From Moduliflexus sp964602655 (lineage in GTDB: Bacteria > Moduliflexota > Moduliflexia > Moduliflexales > Moduliflexaceae), in assembly GCA_964602655.1 (NCBI GenBank), contig CAZRSF010000007.1, forward strand, positions 49,732-113,731: a DNA stretch of 64,000 bases, read 5' to 3'. The notes below the pieces were generated by a model. It saw only the letters and a program-made list of their open reading frames with translations, was not told the origin of the DNA and did not search any database. Shown here piece by piece: positions 33,791 through 42,309 of this stretch. Each line of letters opens with the position of its first letter. The first letter of the stretch is position 1. A program made the position numbers and the translations under genes.

Positions 33791-34930
33791 ATGCGCGCAT
33801 CGCATAAAACCGAAACAGTGAATTTGTCGCCCGGCGTGAAGGAATTCCGCGTCTTTGTCATTGCGATTGATCAGGTGACGACAGAAAAATTTCGTGCGAC
33901 GTTACAGGCAAAAGTCGTTATGAATGGCGAAAAAACCGCTATCGGACGCGAAGTCGGCTTTTTTCTGAATGACATCATGTTGGGCGCGGCGCCATGCGAT
34001 AAATGGGGGCGCGCCAATATCGAAATCGAGATCACATGGCTGCTTTTGACGGATGGAAATACGTTGGCCGCCCAGATCGAAGGGCTTGACGACACGGTCG
34101 CGGTCGCGCTGCCATTACCGGAGCGCCCGAAAACATCGGCAGAAATCGAAGCGGAAGAACGCGAACGACAAGAACACATTGCGTCAGAGCGCCGCAAACG
34201 CTTCGTGGCAGAATTGGAACGGAATATGGTAGATATTCCGGATGGCACATTCGAGATGGGGCAGAGCGACGACGAGCAGCGCTTGCTGAAGCAATGGGGC
34301 TGGTGGAACGATTATTTTTATAACGAATGTCCCTGCCATCAGGTCAAGCTTTCCGCGTTCGCGCTCGGCAAATACCCGGTGACGCAAGCGCAATGGGAAG
34401 CGATCATGGGCACGAATCCCTCCAACTTCAGAGGCGCGCATCTGCCGGTCGAGCAGGTGTCATGGAACGACGCGCAGGAATTTTGTCAGCGCGTGTCGCT
34501 GGAAACCGGCGACACGTATCGCTTGCCGACCGAAGCCGAATGGGAATACGCGTGTCGCTCCGGCAGTTCCGACATCTGGCATTTCGGCAGCGATTCGGCG
34601 CTGTTAGGGCAATATGCGTGGTATTCCGAAAATTCCGGCAGTCAGACGCATCCTGTCGGGCAATTACAGCCGAATGCGTGGGGACTCTTCGACATGCACG
34701 GCAATGTCTGGGAATGGTGTCAGGATACGTATATCAGCGACGTGTACGCCACGCTTCAGGCGCAAACCCCGTCCGTGAATCCGATCTATGCCAGTAGCGG
34801 TTCCATGCGCGTCATTCGGGGCGGCAGTTGGTACAATTTCCCGGCGCGAGTGCGTTCCAGCGCGCGAAATTACGGCGGCCCCGCGCATCCGTACCATGAT
34901 GTCGGGTTTCGTCTTGTGAGAACGAACTGA
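33791..34930 (+). CDS. SUMF1/FGE-fold protein lacking the catalytic cysteines
   Basis: A 379-residue protein. Residues 1-125 form an uncharacterised beta-rich domain, then a charged helix (EIEAEERERQEHIASERRKR). From about 148 comes a formylglycine-generating-enzyme-like domain: VDIPDGTFEMGQSDDE, KYPVTQAQWEAIMG, RLPTEAEWEYACRSG, DMHGNVWEWCQDTY and GGSWYNFPARVRSS...VGFRLV. True FGE needs two active-site Cys near the GGS motif; here the segment has none. It is therefore probably a non-enzymatic or ligand-binding variant, as in many bacterial signalling and envelope proteins. No signal peptide is seen. Confidence 0.85.
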   Translation: MRASHKTETVNLSPGVKEFRVFVIAIDQVTTEKFRATLQAKVVMNGEKTAIGREVGFFLNDIMLGAAPCDKWGRANIEIEITWLLLTDGNTLAAQIEGLDDTVAVALPLPERPKTSAEIEAEERERQEHIASERRKRFVAELERNMVDIPDGTFEMGQSDDEQRLLKQWGWWNDYFYNECPCHQVKLSAFALGKYPVTQAQWEAIMGTNPSNFRGAHLPVEQVSWNDAQEFCQRVSLETGDTYRLPTEAEWEYACRSGSSDIWHFGSDSALLGQYAWYSENSGSQTHPVGQLQPNAWGLFDMHGNVWEWCQDTYISDVYATLQAQTPSVNPIYASSGSMRVIRGGSWYNFPARVRSSARNYGGPAHPYHDVGFRLVRTN

Positions 34931-34979
34931 TTCGACAAGATCAACAACACGTCTAATTCCAAATATGATGAGGTGTTTT

Positions 34980-35717
34980 ATGAAAGTGTTAGTTCTTGGC
35001 GCAAGTGGAGCAACTGGTAAACAAGTGATCGCTCAATTCATAAAAAGAGAAATACATCATAGAGTTGTTATTAGGAACAATGCGAATCTTTCACCAGAAA
35101 TATCGAATAGTCAACTTGTGGACGTTGTGACTGGAAATATCACCGATTTCAATTCAGAAGAGAATAAACATATTATTGATGGATGTGATGCCGTTGTGTG
35201 CTGTTTAGGTCACAATATTACGTTCGAAGGCATCTTTGGGAAACCTCGGTTGCTCGTGTATCAATCGCTCAAGAATATTTGTGAGGCAATGAATCAATAT
35301 TCTCCCAAGAAGTGTAAAATTATCCTCATGAATACTGTTGGCAATGAAAACAAGGATATACGCGAGGAGAGGTCACTTTCCGAAAGAATTGTCCTTTCAA
35401 TGCTGACGGCATTATTGCCACCACAGAGAGATAATGTGAGTGCTGCGAATTATTTATTACGAGTAATTGGAAAGGATCATGCAAAAATAGAGTGGACAGT
35501 CGTTCGACCAGATTCATTATTCAATGCTGAGAAAGAAACTCCCTATGACGTATTCGAGTCAATACAAAGAAGTCCACTATTTAACCCTGGAAAAACAAGC
35601 CGCATAAATGTGAGCCATTTCATGGCAGAATTGGTCACCAATGATGATTTGTGGCAACGATGGAAGAATAAGATGCCGGTCATCTATAATCCGGTCATCT
35701 ATAATAAAGAACAATAA
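34980..35717 (+). CDS. NAD(P)H-binding SDR/NmrA-like protein
   Basis: A 245-residue atypical short-chain dehydrogenase. It opens with the Rossmann motif VLVLGASGATGKQV, then DAVVCCLGHN, IILMNTVGNE, and WTVVRPDSLF, as in NmrA/YwnB-like proteins that bind NAD(P) and often serve as sensors. GAGGTG precedes the ATG. Codon use is clearly AT-richer than the neighbouring cell-wall genes. The last codons contain a 15-bp tandem duplication (CCGGTCATCTATAAT twice). An attC-like palindrome begins 10 bp after the stop. Together these suggest a transferred gene in the middle of the dcw cluster. Confidence 0.82.
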   Translation: MKVLVLGASGATGKQVIAQFIKREIHHRVVIRNNANLSPEISNSQLVDVVTGNITDFNSEENKHIIDGCDAVVCCLGHNITFEGIFGKPRLLVYQSLKNICEAMNQYSPKKCKIILMNTVGNENKDIREERSLSERIVLSMLTALLPPQRDNVSAANYLLRVIGKDHAKIEWTVVRPDSLFNAEKETPYDVFESIQRSPLFNPGKTSRINVSHFMAELVTNDDLWQRWKNKMPVIYNPVIYNKEQ

Positions 35718-35726
35718 GAGAATGGA

Positions 35727-35839
35727 GCGCCTAACAATGCGCATGAACGGCGACCAGGAAGAGCGGGCGAGAAAAATGGTTGCTGTTCAGATGCCGTCGC
35801 GCCCGCTCTTCCTGGCGCGTTATGCGCGATCGTTAGCGC
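35727..35839. other. attC-like imperfect palindrome (possible integron cassette site)
   Basis: The left half GCGCCTAACAATGCGCATGA continues to CCAGGAAGAGCGGGCG. The right half is nearly complementary: CGCCCGCTCTTCCTGG, then CGCGTTATGCGCGATCGTTAGCGC. Mismatches are single unpaired bases on one side, as in folded attC sites. R''-like GCCTAAC fits RYYYAAC; the right core GTTAGCG departs from GTTRRRY at its last two bases. It directly follows the AT-rich NmrA-like gene, as attC follows a cassette ORF. No matching core is evident upstream of the gene. Confidence 0.45.
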
Positions 35840-35935
35840 ATTTTATAAAAAGGATACCGATGTATGATACACGAAATACGTTTTTATGGAACTGAGAGAA
35901 CAGATTGGACGGAACTCGGAACAGAGATGAAACCA

Positions 35936-36003
35936 AAATGTTCCCTTCGACACGCTCAGGGAACGGACAGCGGCGTTCCCTGAGCGTGTCGAAGGGAACA
36001 TTT
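35936..36003. repeat. TTCGACACGCTCAGGGAAC palindrome
   Basis: Perfect 30-nt arms (beginning AAATGTTCCCTTCGACACGC, ending CAGGGAACG) around an 8-nt centre. A degenerate copy of the arm occurs near 6033. It is a dispersed palindrome; the rest of 35840-36056 shows no gene. Confidence 0.8.
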
Positions 36004-36056
36004 CCTTAGAACTTAACAGCCCTGCTTCCAAGAGGGGGGAAGACCGGTGAAAAAAT

Positions 36057-37232
36057 ATGAAAATTAAAGTCGGAGTGATTTTTGGAGGGAAATCGGTCGA
36101 ACACGAGGTGTCGATCATTTCCGGCCTGCAAGCGTTTCACGCAATAGATCGAACGATGTACGACGTGATTCCCGTCTATATCGCCAAAGATGGCATCTGG
36201 TACACCGGAGAAAAATTGGCGGATATCGAAAATTTCAAACGAATGGACGAGTTGCTGGCGAATTGCCAGAAAGCCCTTATCTCAGCCAATGCGGACGAAC
36301 ATGCGCTCTTTGCGTATCCCAAAGCATTCAGCGTCTTTGGCAAGCCGTTGTTGGATAAAATTGACGTGGCGTTTCCGGTCATGCACGGCACGCACGGCGA
36401 AGACGGCTCGCTGCAAGGGCTGTTCGAACTGATGAATATTCCGTATGTCGGCTGCGACGTGCTCGCCTCGGCCATCGGCATGGACAAGATCACGCAGAAA
36501 ATGATTTTCCAGGCGGTCGGCCTGCCGATTGTGGAATATACCTGGTTCTATTCCCGCGATTGGGCGAAAGGCGGCGAAGAGTTCGTCGAACAAGCCGAAC
36601 AACTGCTGACCTATCCGATGATCGTCAAACCGGCGGCGCTTGGGTCGAGCATCGGCGTGGCAAGGGCGGAAAATCGGGAAGAATTGGAAGCCGCGATTGA
36701 CACCGTGCGCGGTTTGTGCGCCAGAGTGCTGATCGAGCAGGCGGTGCCGAATCTTCAGGAAATCAATTGCTCCGTGCTCGGCGATTATGAACAGGTCGAA
36801 GCCTCAGTCTGCGAAGAACCGGTCAGCGGAGTCAACGTGCTGAGTTTCAACGACAAATACGCCAGCGGCGACTCCAGCAAGGGGATGAGTGGAGCGAAAC
36901 GCAAAATTCCGGCAGAGATTGCCGAAGAGACGGCGGAAACGATCCGGAAAATGGCGAAATCCGCGTTTTTGACGCTGAACTGTCACGGCGTGATTCGGAT
37001 TGATTTTCTGATCAATCGCGAAACCGAACACATTTATGTCAACGAAATCAACTCCATTCCCGGCTCGCTCGCCTTTTATCTCTGGGAAGCGTCGGGAAAA
37101 ACGTTCACGCAGTTGACGACCGACCTTATTAATCTGGCCTTAAAACGGCAGCGCGAAAAAAATAGCTTGATCTTTTCGTATCAATCGAATATTCTCGCCG
37201 GGTATAGCGGCGCAAAAGGAGTGAAAAAATAA
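36057..37232 (+). CDS. ddl: D-alanine--D-alanine ligase
   Basis: A 391-residue ATP-grasp enzyme that joins two D-Ala for the peptidoglycan stem. Motifs are VGVIFGGKSVEHEVSIISG at the start, MHGTHGEDGSLQGLFE, IVKPAALGSSIGVARA (ATP lid region), and the metal site RIDFLINRET..YVNEINSIPGS. The C-terminal end (..LAGYSGAKGVKK) is slightly longer than usual. It lies just upstream of mraY rather than near murC/ftsQ, which is not the common order. Confidence 0.95.
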   Translation: MKIKVGVIFGGKSVEHEVSIISGLQAFHAIDRTMYDVIPVYIAKDGIWYTGEKLADIENFKRMDELLANCQKALISANADEHALFAYPKAFSVFGKPLLDKIDVAFPVMHGTHGEDGSLQGLFELMNIPYVGCDVLASAIGMDKITQKMIFQAVGLPIVEYTWFYSRDWAKGGEEFVEQAEQLLTYPMIVKPAALGSSIGVARAENREELEAAIDTVRGLCARVLIEQAVPNLQEINCSVLGDYEQVEASVCEEPVSGVNVLSFNDKYASGDSSKGMSGAKRKIPAEIAEETAETIRKMAKSAFLTLNCHGVIRIDFLINRETEHIYVNEINSIPGSLAFYLWEASGKTFTQLTTDLINLALKRQREKNSLIFSYQSNILAGYSGAKGVKK

Positions 37233-37261
37233 CCATTTCGGAAAACGATTGGGATGTTTAG

Positions 37262-37388
37262 CCACAGATTTCGTAGATATTCAGGAGTGCCAAAGCTTGC
37301 TTTGGCCGTGCGTTTTCGCGACATATTGACTCGCCAAAGCAAGCTTTGGCACTCCTGATATCTGTGAAAATCCGTGTAATCTGTGGTT
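37262..37388. repeat. Composite repeat: CCACAGATT arms around GGAGTGCC palindrome, copy 3
   Basis: Inner arms CAGGAGTGCCAAAGCTTGCT and AGCAAGCTTTGGCACTCCTG (37282-37357) are perfect and 28 nt apart. Outer arms CCACAGATT (37262) and AATCTGTGG (37379) with GATAT/ATATC flank them. The outer sequence resembles a fragment near 9241. It fills the ddl-mraY gap. Confidence 0.75.
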
Positions 37389-37429
37389 AAAAAAATCCCG
37401 GTCGCGCTTGCGAGAACGAATTTCAGAAT

Positions 37430-38512
37430 ATGCTGTATCATTGGCTTCAATCGTTTCAAAATGACATCCCGGCGCTCCGGGTCTTCAAATACATTACGTT
37501 TCGCACGTTTACCGCCACGTTTACCGCGCTGATTATCAGCATGGTGTTAGGCCCCTGGCTCATTCAGCGGCTGCGCGACTATAAAGTCGGACAAAACGTC
37601 CGGCAGGATGGGCCGCAGACGCATTTGAAAAAATCGGGCACGCCGACGATGGGCGGCTTGCTGATTCTGATTGCGGTGTTCCTTTCCACGTTGTTGTGGG
37701 CGGATTTGACGAACGAACATATCTGGATCGTCCTTCTTTCGACCGCTGGATTCGGCCTGATCGGTTTTTGGGACGATTATTTGAAACTCGTCAAAAAACG
37801 TTCGATGGGCTTGAACGCGACCTATAAAATGATCGGGCAGATTGCCGTCTCATCAGGGGTTGCGCTGTACATCTATTTCAACGTGGACGGCACATTCATG
37901 ACGACGATCACGATGCCGTTTTTTAAGGCGATCAACCCGGATTTAGGCATACTGTATATCCCATTCGTGATTCTGGTCATCGTGTTTATCTCGAACGCCG
38001 TCAACCTGACCGACGGACTTGACGGCTTAGCGATCGGGCCGACGATTGTCGCCGCGTTTTCGTTTGCCGGTTTGTCGTATGTCACCGGCCATTTCATGCT
38101 GGCAAATTATCTGAATATCGCGCATGTGCCGGGCACAGGCGAGTTGACGATTTTTTGCGGCGCAATGTTGGGCGCGGGCTTAGGATTTCTCTGGTTCAAT
38201 ACCTTTCCGGCGCAGGTCTTTATGGGAGACATCGGCTCGCTTTCATTAGGCGGAGCGCTCGGCACGGTCGCGATCTTGACCAAACACGAAATTCTGCTGT
38301 TTATCATTTGCGGCCTGTTCGTAATGGAAGCGCTTTCCGTGATGATTCAGGTCGGCTCCTTCAAATTGCGCGGCAAGCGCGTCTTCCGCATGGCGCCGAT
38401 TCATCATCATTTCGAACTCAAAGGCTGGGAAGAACCGAAAGTCATCGTGCGGTTTTGGATCGTCTCGATTTTATTGGCGTTACTTAGTCTGGCAACCTTG
38501 AAAATTCGGTGA
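37430..38512 (+). CDS. mraY: Phospho-MurNAc-pentapeptide translocase (lipid I synthase)
   Basis: A 360-residue polytopic membrane enzyme that attaches phospho-MurNAc-pentapeptide to undecaprenyl phosphate. The family signatures are GTPTMGGLLIL, the Asp pair in FWDDYLKLVKKRS, the NAVNLTDGLDGLAIGP loop, FMGDIGSLSLGG and MAPIHHHFELKGW. About ten helices are present and the length is standard. Cell-wall flux from murF and ddl products leads to this step, with FtsW/FtsI downstream. Confidence 0.96.
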   Translation: MLYHWLQSFQNDIPALRVFKYITFRTFTATFTALIISMVLGPWLIQRLRDYKVGQNVRQDGPQTHLKKSGTPTMGGLLILIAVFLSTLLWADLTNEHIWIVLLSTAGFGLIGFWDDYLKLVKKRSMGLNATYKMIGQIAVSSGVALYIYFNVDGTFMTTITMPFFKAINPDLGILYIPFVILVIVFISNAVNLTDGLDGLAIGPTIVAAFSFAGLSYVTGHFMLANYLNIAHVPGTGELTIFCGAMLGAGLGFLWFNTFPAQVFMGDIGSLSLGGALGTVAILTKHEILLFIICGLFVMEALSVMIQVGSFKLRGKRVFRMAPIHHHFELKGWEEPKVIVRFWIVSILLALLSLATLKIR

Positions 38513-38519
38513 ATACATT

Positions 38520-38617
38520 CCAGATGTTGAAACATCTGTCTATATCCCGTTGCCGCTTCGCGGCAGACATCCGCCCTGAAAGGGCGCTGGAATACAGACG
38601 GAGGTTTCAACCTCTGG
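38520..38617. repeat. Structured repeat with four hairpins, copy 2
   Basis: Same plan as 13747-13841: CAGATGTT-GA-AACATCTG, TGCCGC-TTC-GCGGCA, CGCCCT-GA-AAGGGCG, and a last hairpin GGAGGTT-TC-AACCTC, with GTCTATAT/ATACAGAC long-range pairing. The inner two hairpins are conserved in sequence, while the outer ones changed in step on both arms. It lies between mraY and ftsW. Confidence 0.75.
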
Positions 38618-38636
38618 GATAATCGGAGGAGCGTTT

Positions 38637-39782
38637 ATGCAACATGCGTCTTGTGATAAAGTGCTGCTGTCAATCGTGCTGATTCTTGTCGCGTTCGGCA
38701 TCGTCATGGTGTATAGCACCAGCGGCATTCATGCCGAAGCCCTGGGCAGTGAACATCATTTTCTGCTGCGCCATCTGCTCTCCATTCTGTTCGGCCTGGC
38801 GGCGATGGCGATTGTCGCGCTCATTCCGTATGAACTCTATCGGCGGCCTGGCGTGATGTATTCCTTTTTAGCCTTAGCGCTGGCGTTACTGATTTTCACG
38901 CTGATTCCCGGGGTCGGCGCAAAAATCAATAACGCCCGGCGCTGGCTGCCGCTCGGCACATTCCGCACGTTTCAACCGTCGGAAGTGGCGAAATTGATTC
39001 TCGTATTGTACTTTTCCGCCTATCTTGTCAAGAAGCAGGAGAAAGTCACGAGCTTTAGCTATACCGTGCTTCCCTGTCTTATTATTCTGAGCGTGTTTTT
39101 TTCGTTGATCGTGAGTCAACCCGATCTCGGCACAGCCATGAATATTATCATGATCGTCGTTCCGATCATGTTTATCGCCGGAGTGCGTCTGTCCCATCTG
39201 TTGGGCATCGGCGCGGTCGTCATGCCGATGATTGCCATGATGGCGTGGAGCAGCCCGTATCAGCGACTTCGCATCTTGATGTTTCTCGATCCCTGGCAAG
39301 ACCCGCGTCATTCGGGCTATCAATTGATTCAATCGCTGATCGCTATCGGCAAAGGCGGATTGGCGGGTGTCGGACTTGGGCATGGGCAGCAAAAATTGTT
39401 CTATCTGCCGGAACCGTACTCCGATTTTATTTTTTCGACGGTGGGCGAGGAATTAGGACTCATCGGCGGGGTCGTCATGATCGGGTTATTCGGGCTATTG
39501 ATTTGGCGCGGCATGGTGATTGCGTTCAATGCGCCCGACCTGTTCGGCACGTTCACGGCGTTCGGGCTGACGCTCCTCATCAGCGTGCAGGCGGTGATCA
39601 ATCTCGGCGTAGTCACAGGCGTGTTTCCGACCAAAGGCTTGCCGCTGCCGTTTATCAGTCACGGCGGCACGTCGCTGATTGTCTGTCTGACCTCGGCGGG
39701 GATTCTGCTGAATATCTCGAAATACTGCGCGGAACTTTCGTGGAGTCAAGCACCGTCTGCGGGAAATCAACCGATCCGATAA
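38637..39782 (+). CDS. ftsW: Septal peptidoglycan glycosyltransferase FtsW (SEDS family)
   Basis: A 381-residue SEDS protein with ten predicted helices that polymerises lipid II at the septum together with FtsI. Landmarks are VALIPYELYRRPG, NARRWLPLGTFRTFQPSE, VVSQPDLGTA-like (IVSQPDLGTAMNI), DPWQDPRHSGYQLIQSL, GGLAGVGLGHGQQKLFYLPE, FSTVGEELGLIGG and LPFISHGGTSL. A GGAGGAG site precedes the ATG. It ends the dcw group; ftsQ, ftsA and ftsZ do not follow. Confidence 0.94.
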   Translation: MQHASCDKVLLSIVLILVAFGIVMVYSTSGIHAEALGSEHHFLLRHLLSILFGLAAMAIVALIPYELYRRPGVMYSFLALALALLIFTLIPGVGAKINNARRWLPLGTFRTFQPSEVAKLILVLYFSAYLVKKQEKVTSFSYTVLPCLIILSVFFSLIVSQPDLGTAMNIIMIVVPIMFIAGVRLSHLLGIGAVVMPMIAMMAWSSPYQRLRILMFLDPWQDPRHSGYQLIQSLIAIGKGGLAGVGLGHGQQKLFYLPEPYSDFIFSTVGEELGLIGGVVMIGLFGLLIWRGMVIAFNAPDLFGTFTAFGLTLLISVQAVINLGVVTGVFPTKGLPLPFISHGGTSLIVCLTSAGILLNISKYCAELSWSQAPSAGNQPIR

Positions 39783-39836
39783 GGCCCCGTACAAAGCAGC
39801 GAGCGAAACGGCAGATCACCCCTTACCATGCTCTCT

Positions 39837-39938
39837 ATAGGTCTCCTACATGAATTGTGTCAGCTTGAATGGTTCGACTCCGCTCACCATGACCGTTAGT
39901 TGACATTCAAGCTGACACAATTTATGCAGGAGACCTAT
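39837..39938. repeat. 102-bp hairpin element with 35-nt arms
   Basis: Left arm ATAGGTCTCCTACATGAATT..GTCAGCTTGAATG and right arm CATTCAAGCTGACACAAT..GGAGACCTAT are almost perfectly complementary, separated by 32 nt. It lies between convergent ftsW and the beta-helix lipoprotein. It has the size and symmetry of a MITE or a large bidirectional terminator. Confidence 0.75.
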
Positions 39939-39988
39939 ATATGCCCTTTCCGTAACGCCTCACGCTTCTGCCGCAACATCGTGCCGTG

Positions 39989-42085
39989 TTATGGCAAGAG
40001 GCATCCGTCATCGTCGTCGTAGTAGTTGCGACAAGTCGCCGCCGTGTTGCTGTTCACAGTTGTACTCGTTGCGCCGTTCACTGTGATGGTTTCGACCTCA
40101 TCTTGATTATAGATTCCCCCTCCGGCGTTGGTGGCCTGATTGTTTAGCACACGCGCACTTGAGTCCAACGTGACCGTCGCTGTAGTGTCAAAGGCGTAGT
40201 TGTATATTCCGCCGCCCTGGTCTGTGGCGACATTTTCACGAACCGCCCCGCTGATTGTCATCGTTCCAGAGTAGTTGTACATTCCGCCACCGTCCTGAGC
40301 CTTATTGCCGCTGACCGCGCCGCTGACCGTCACTATCCCTTTAAACAAGGAAATCCCTCCGCCGTGTTCTGCGGCCGTATTGCCGCTGACAGTGCCGTTG
40401 ACCGTCATTGTCCCTCCAGATGTGTATATTCCGCCGCCGTGCATTGTGGCCGTATTGCCGATGACTGTGCCAGTGACCGTCATTGTCCCGCCAGATGTGT
40501 GTATTCCGCCGCCGAAATATGAGGCCGTATTATCGCTGATCGTGCCGCTGACCGTCATCGTTCCAGAGTGATTATACATCCCGCCGCCTCTCGCGGCCGT
40601 ATTGCCACTGATCGTGCCGCTGACCGTCGCCATCCCCGACTGGTTATACATTCCAGCGCCGGCATATGAGGCCGTATTATTGCGAATCGTACCGCTGACC
40701 GTCATCGTCCCAGAATCGTTATACATCCCGCCGCCGGAAGAAGCTCTATTGTTACTGACCGTTGTGGTCGCATCAATCGTCAGCGTGCCGTAATTTCGAA
40801 TTCCACCGCCACTGCCGGGATCAGAGACATTACCATCCCGAATCCAAAGTCCGCGGAAGGTGACGCTCGCGCCGCTATTGACCCACAGCACCCGACTGGC
40901 GTTATTGCCGCTGATAGTCACGCCACTGCCGCCATCAATGGTCAGGTTCGCGCAGGTTCCGGGAATTTCCAACTGGGTTCCGGCTAAGGTAATCGTGTTC
41001 ACGCCGCTCGCAAACCGAATAAGCCCGCAGCACGGATTATTCGCCAACACCTGTCGCAATGAGCCTGCGCCGCTATCGGCTTCGGTTGTCACCATGCATG
41101 AATCAAACGATGTGATCTGCCCATTCCACGCGCTGACTGCCGCACTGCCTGGGCTTGTCCCGCTCTGCGCTACCGGAATCACCTCAAAACGCAGAAATTT
41201 CCCGGCATCGGCTGCCTGTGTCGTGTAAGTCTGCGCCGTCGCGCCGGCAATCGCGGACGCATTGACGCCGTTGGCGTCATCCGCGCGATACCATTGAAAT
41301 ACCGACGCGCCTTCAGGATCGTTGTTGGCGTCGGTGTAGGTATAATTTCCGGTTAGAAGGTCGCCCTCCTCCCAGGTTCCGCTGATATGCGCCCCTGATG
41401 CCACCGGCGCGGCGTTGCCGGACGCCACAACTGGCGAAGAAGACGTTATGGGCGCAGGCGGCGGATTCGTGCCGAAGCAGAGACGTTTGCTTAGATTGAC
41501 CGGCTGTCCGCCGGGCATCACGCCACTCAGGGCAATCTGCCCGCAGGTCGAGCCCTGAGCGTTTTTCCCGCCAAGCGCCTGAAACCAGACGCTATAATGC
41601 GTGGCGCCGAAATAATACACCAAATCCGCATCGTCCAGTGGAATGCTCACGCTGCCATTAACCACAGCAAATCGGCCACGCTCAGTAAACGTCTGATCCG
41701 TGTCATCACGCACAGTTTTCACGCCGATGAGAATCTGGGTTGCGTCGCCGGGCAGATCGTGAAAATGCACGATCACTTTCCCCAACGCGACCGGGACTTG
41801 ATGTGTTCCCGGCGGCTGGCCGATGGCATTTTGCTGGTTAACCTCGATATACATCCAGTGTTCGTATGGAATTGAGCCGTACTCACTGACCATCCAATTG
41901 ATCTGTTGTCCGTCAACGACGGTCGAACCGTCTTCCATCTGAGCGTAATTGATGGCGATTACGCCTTCTGTGCCAGGCATCGTCGGCGTTCGATGATCAC
42001 GCTCCCATGAGTGACACCCAAAAAGTCCGACAATGCCTATCAGGACAGCAACTCCAATCATCATGCTTCTTGTCTGCTGTTTCAT
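39989..42085 (-). CDS. Lipoprotein with Pmp-like beta-helix repeats
   Basis: A 698-residue exported lipoprotein. The chosen start gives a lipobox signal peptide MKQQTRSMMIGVAVLIGIVG then LFGC (Cys24). An N-terminal beta region is followed by a PKD/Ig-like part (GNYTYTDANNDPEGASVFQW) and, from about 350, a right-handed beta-helix. The helix has some ten imperfect repeats of the type GTISGNTA..GGGMYNHSGTMTV, like chlamydial polymorphic membrane protein GGAI/FxxN motifs. Such proteins act as adhesins or surface scaffolds. It ends NYYDDDDGCLLP. No autotransporter barrel is present, so surface anchoring would be by lipid. Confidence 0.85.
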   Translation of the reverse strand: MKQQTRSMMIGVAVLIGIVGLFGCHSWERDHRTPTMPGTEGVIAINYAQMEDGSTVVDGQQINWMVSEYGSIPYEHWMYIEVNQQNAIGQPPGTHQVPVALGKVIVHFHDLPGDATQILIGVKTVRDDTDQTFTERGRFAVVNGSVSIPLDDADLVYYFGATHYSVWFQALGGKNAQGSTCGQIALSGVMPGGQPVNLSKRLCFGTNPPPAPITSSSPVVASGNAAPVASGAHISGTWEEGDLLTGNYTYTDANNDPEGASVFQWYRADDANGVNASAIAGATAQTYTTQAADAGKFLRFEVIPVAQSGTSPGSAAVSAWNGQITSFDSCMVTTEADSGAGSLRQVLANNPCCGLIRFASGVNTITLAGTQLEIPGTCANLTIDGGSGVTISGNNASRVLWVNSGASVTFRGLWIRDGNVSDPGSGGGIRNYGTLTIDATTTVSNNRASSGGGMYNDSGTMTVSGTIRNNTASYAGAGMYNQSGMATVSGTISGNTAARGGGMYNHSGTMTVSGTISDNTASYFGGGIHTSGGTMTVTGTVIGNTATMHGGGIYTSGGTMTVNGTVSGNTAAEHGGGISLFKGIVTVSGAVSGNKAQDGGGMYNYSGTMTISGAVRENVATDQGGGIYNYAFDTTATVTLDSSARVLNNQATNAGGGIYNQDEVETITVNGATSTTVNSNTAATCRNYYDDDDGCLLP

Positions 42086-42309
42086 TATGTTTCGTTCGCA
42101 TACGCTCGTCAATATAGCAATGTGTTCCCATTGCATTACCACGAACGCGGTCTTACCTATGGCAGGGTACTGTTACATAAAAAATGTCAAGCATCCTTGA
42201 GTACCCTGTCAACAAGGATACTAACAAAAATATTATCCGTACCACTTGTGTTTGATCAAAACACTTCTTTCCATGAGGTAAAAAACGGCGTTCGCCTAAC
42301 AAAAAAAGA
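42086..42309. other. Intergenic region with a degenerate copy of the downstream gene's 3' end
   Basis: A segment at 42221-42257 (CTAACAAAAATATTATCCGT ..CCACTTGTGTTTGATC) is a diverged direct repeat of 42297-42335, which spans the stop and last codons of the phosphatase gene. It appears to be a small partial duplication. The promoter of the lipoprotein should be here but is not obvious. Confidence 0.5.

Noticed and set aside
35755..35815. Simple intrinsic terminator for the NmrA-like gene
   Set aside because: The stem lacks a following U-run and is only the inner part of a longer imperfect palindrome, which fits an attC-like site better.
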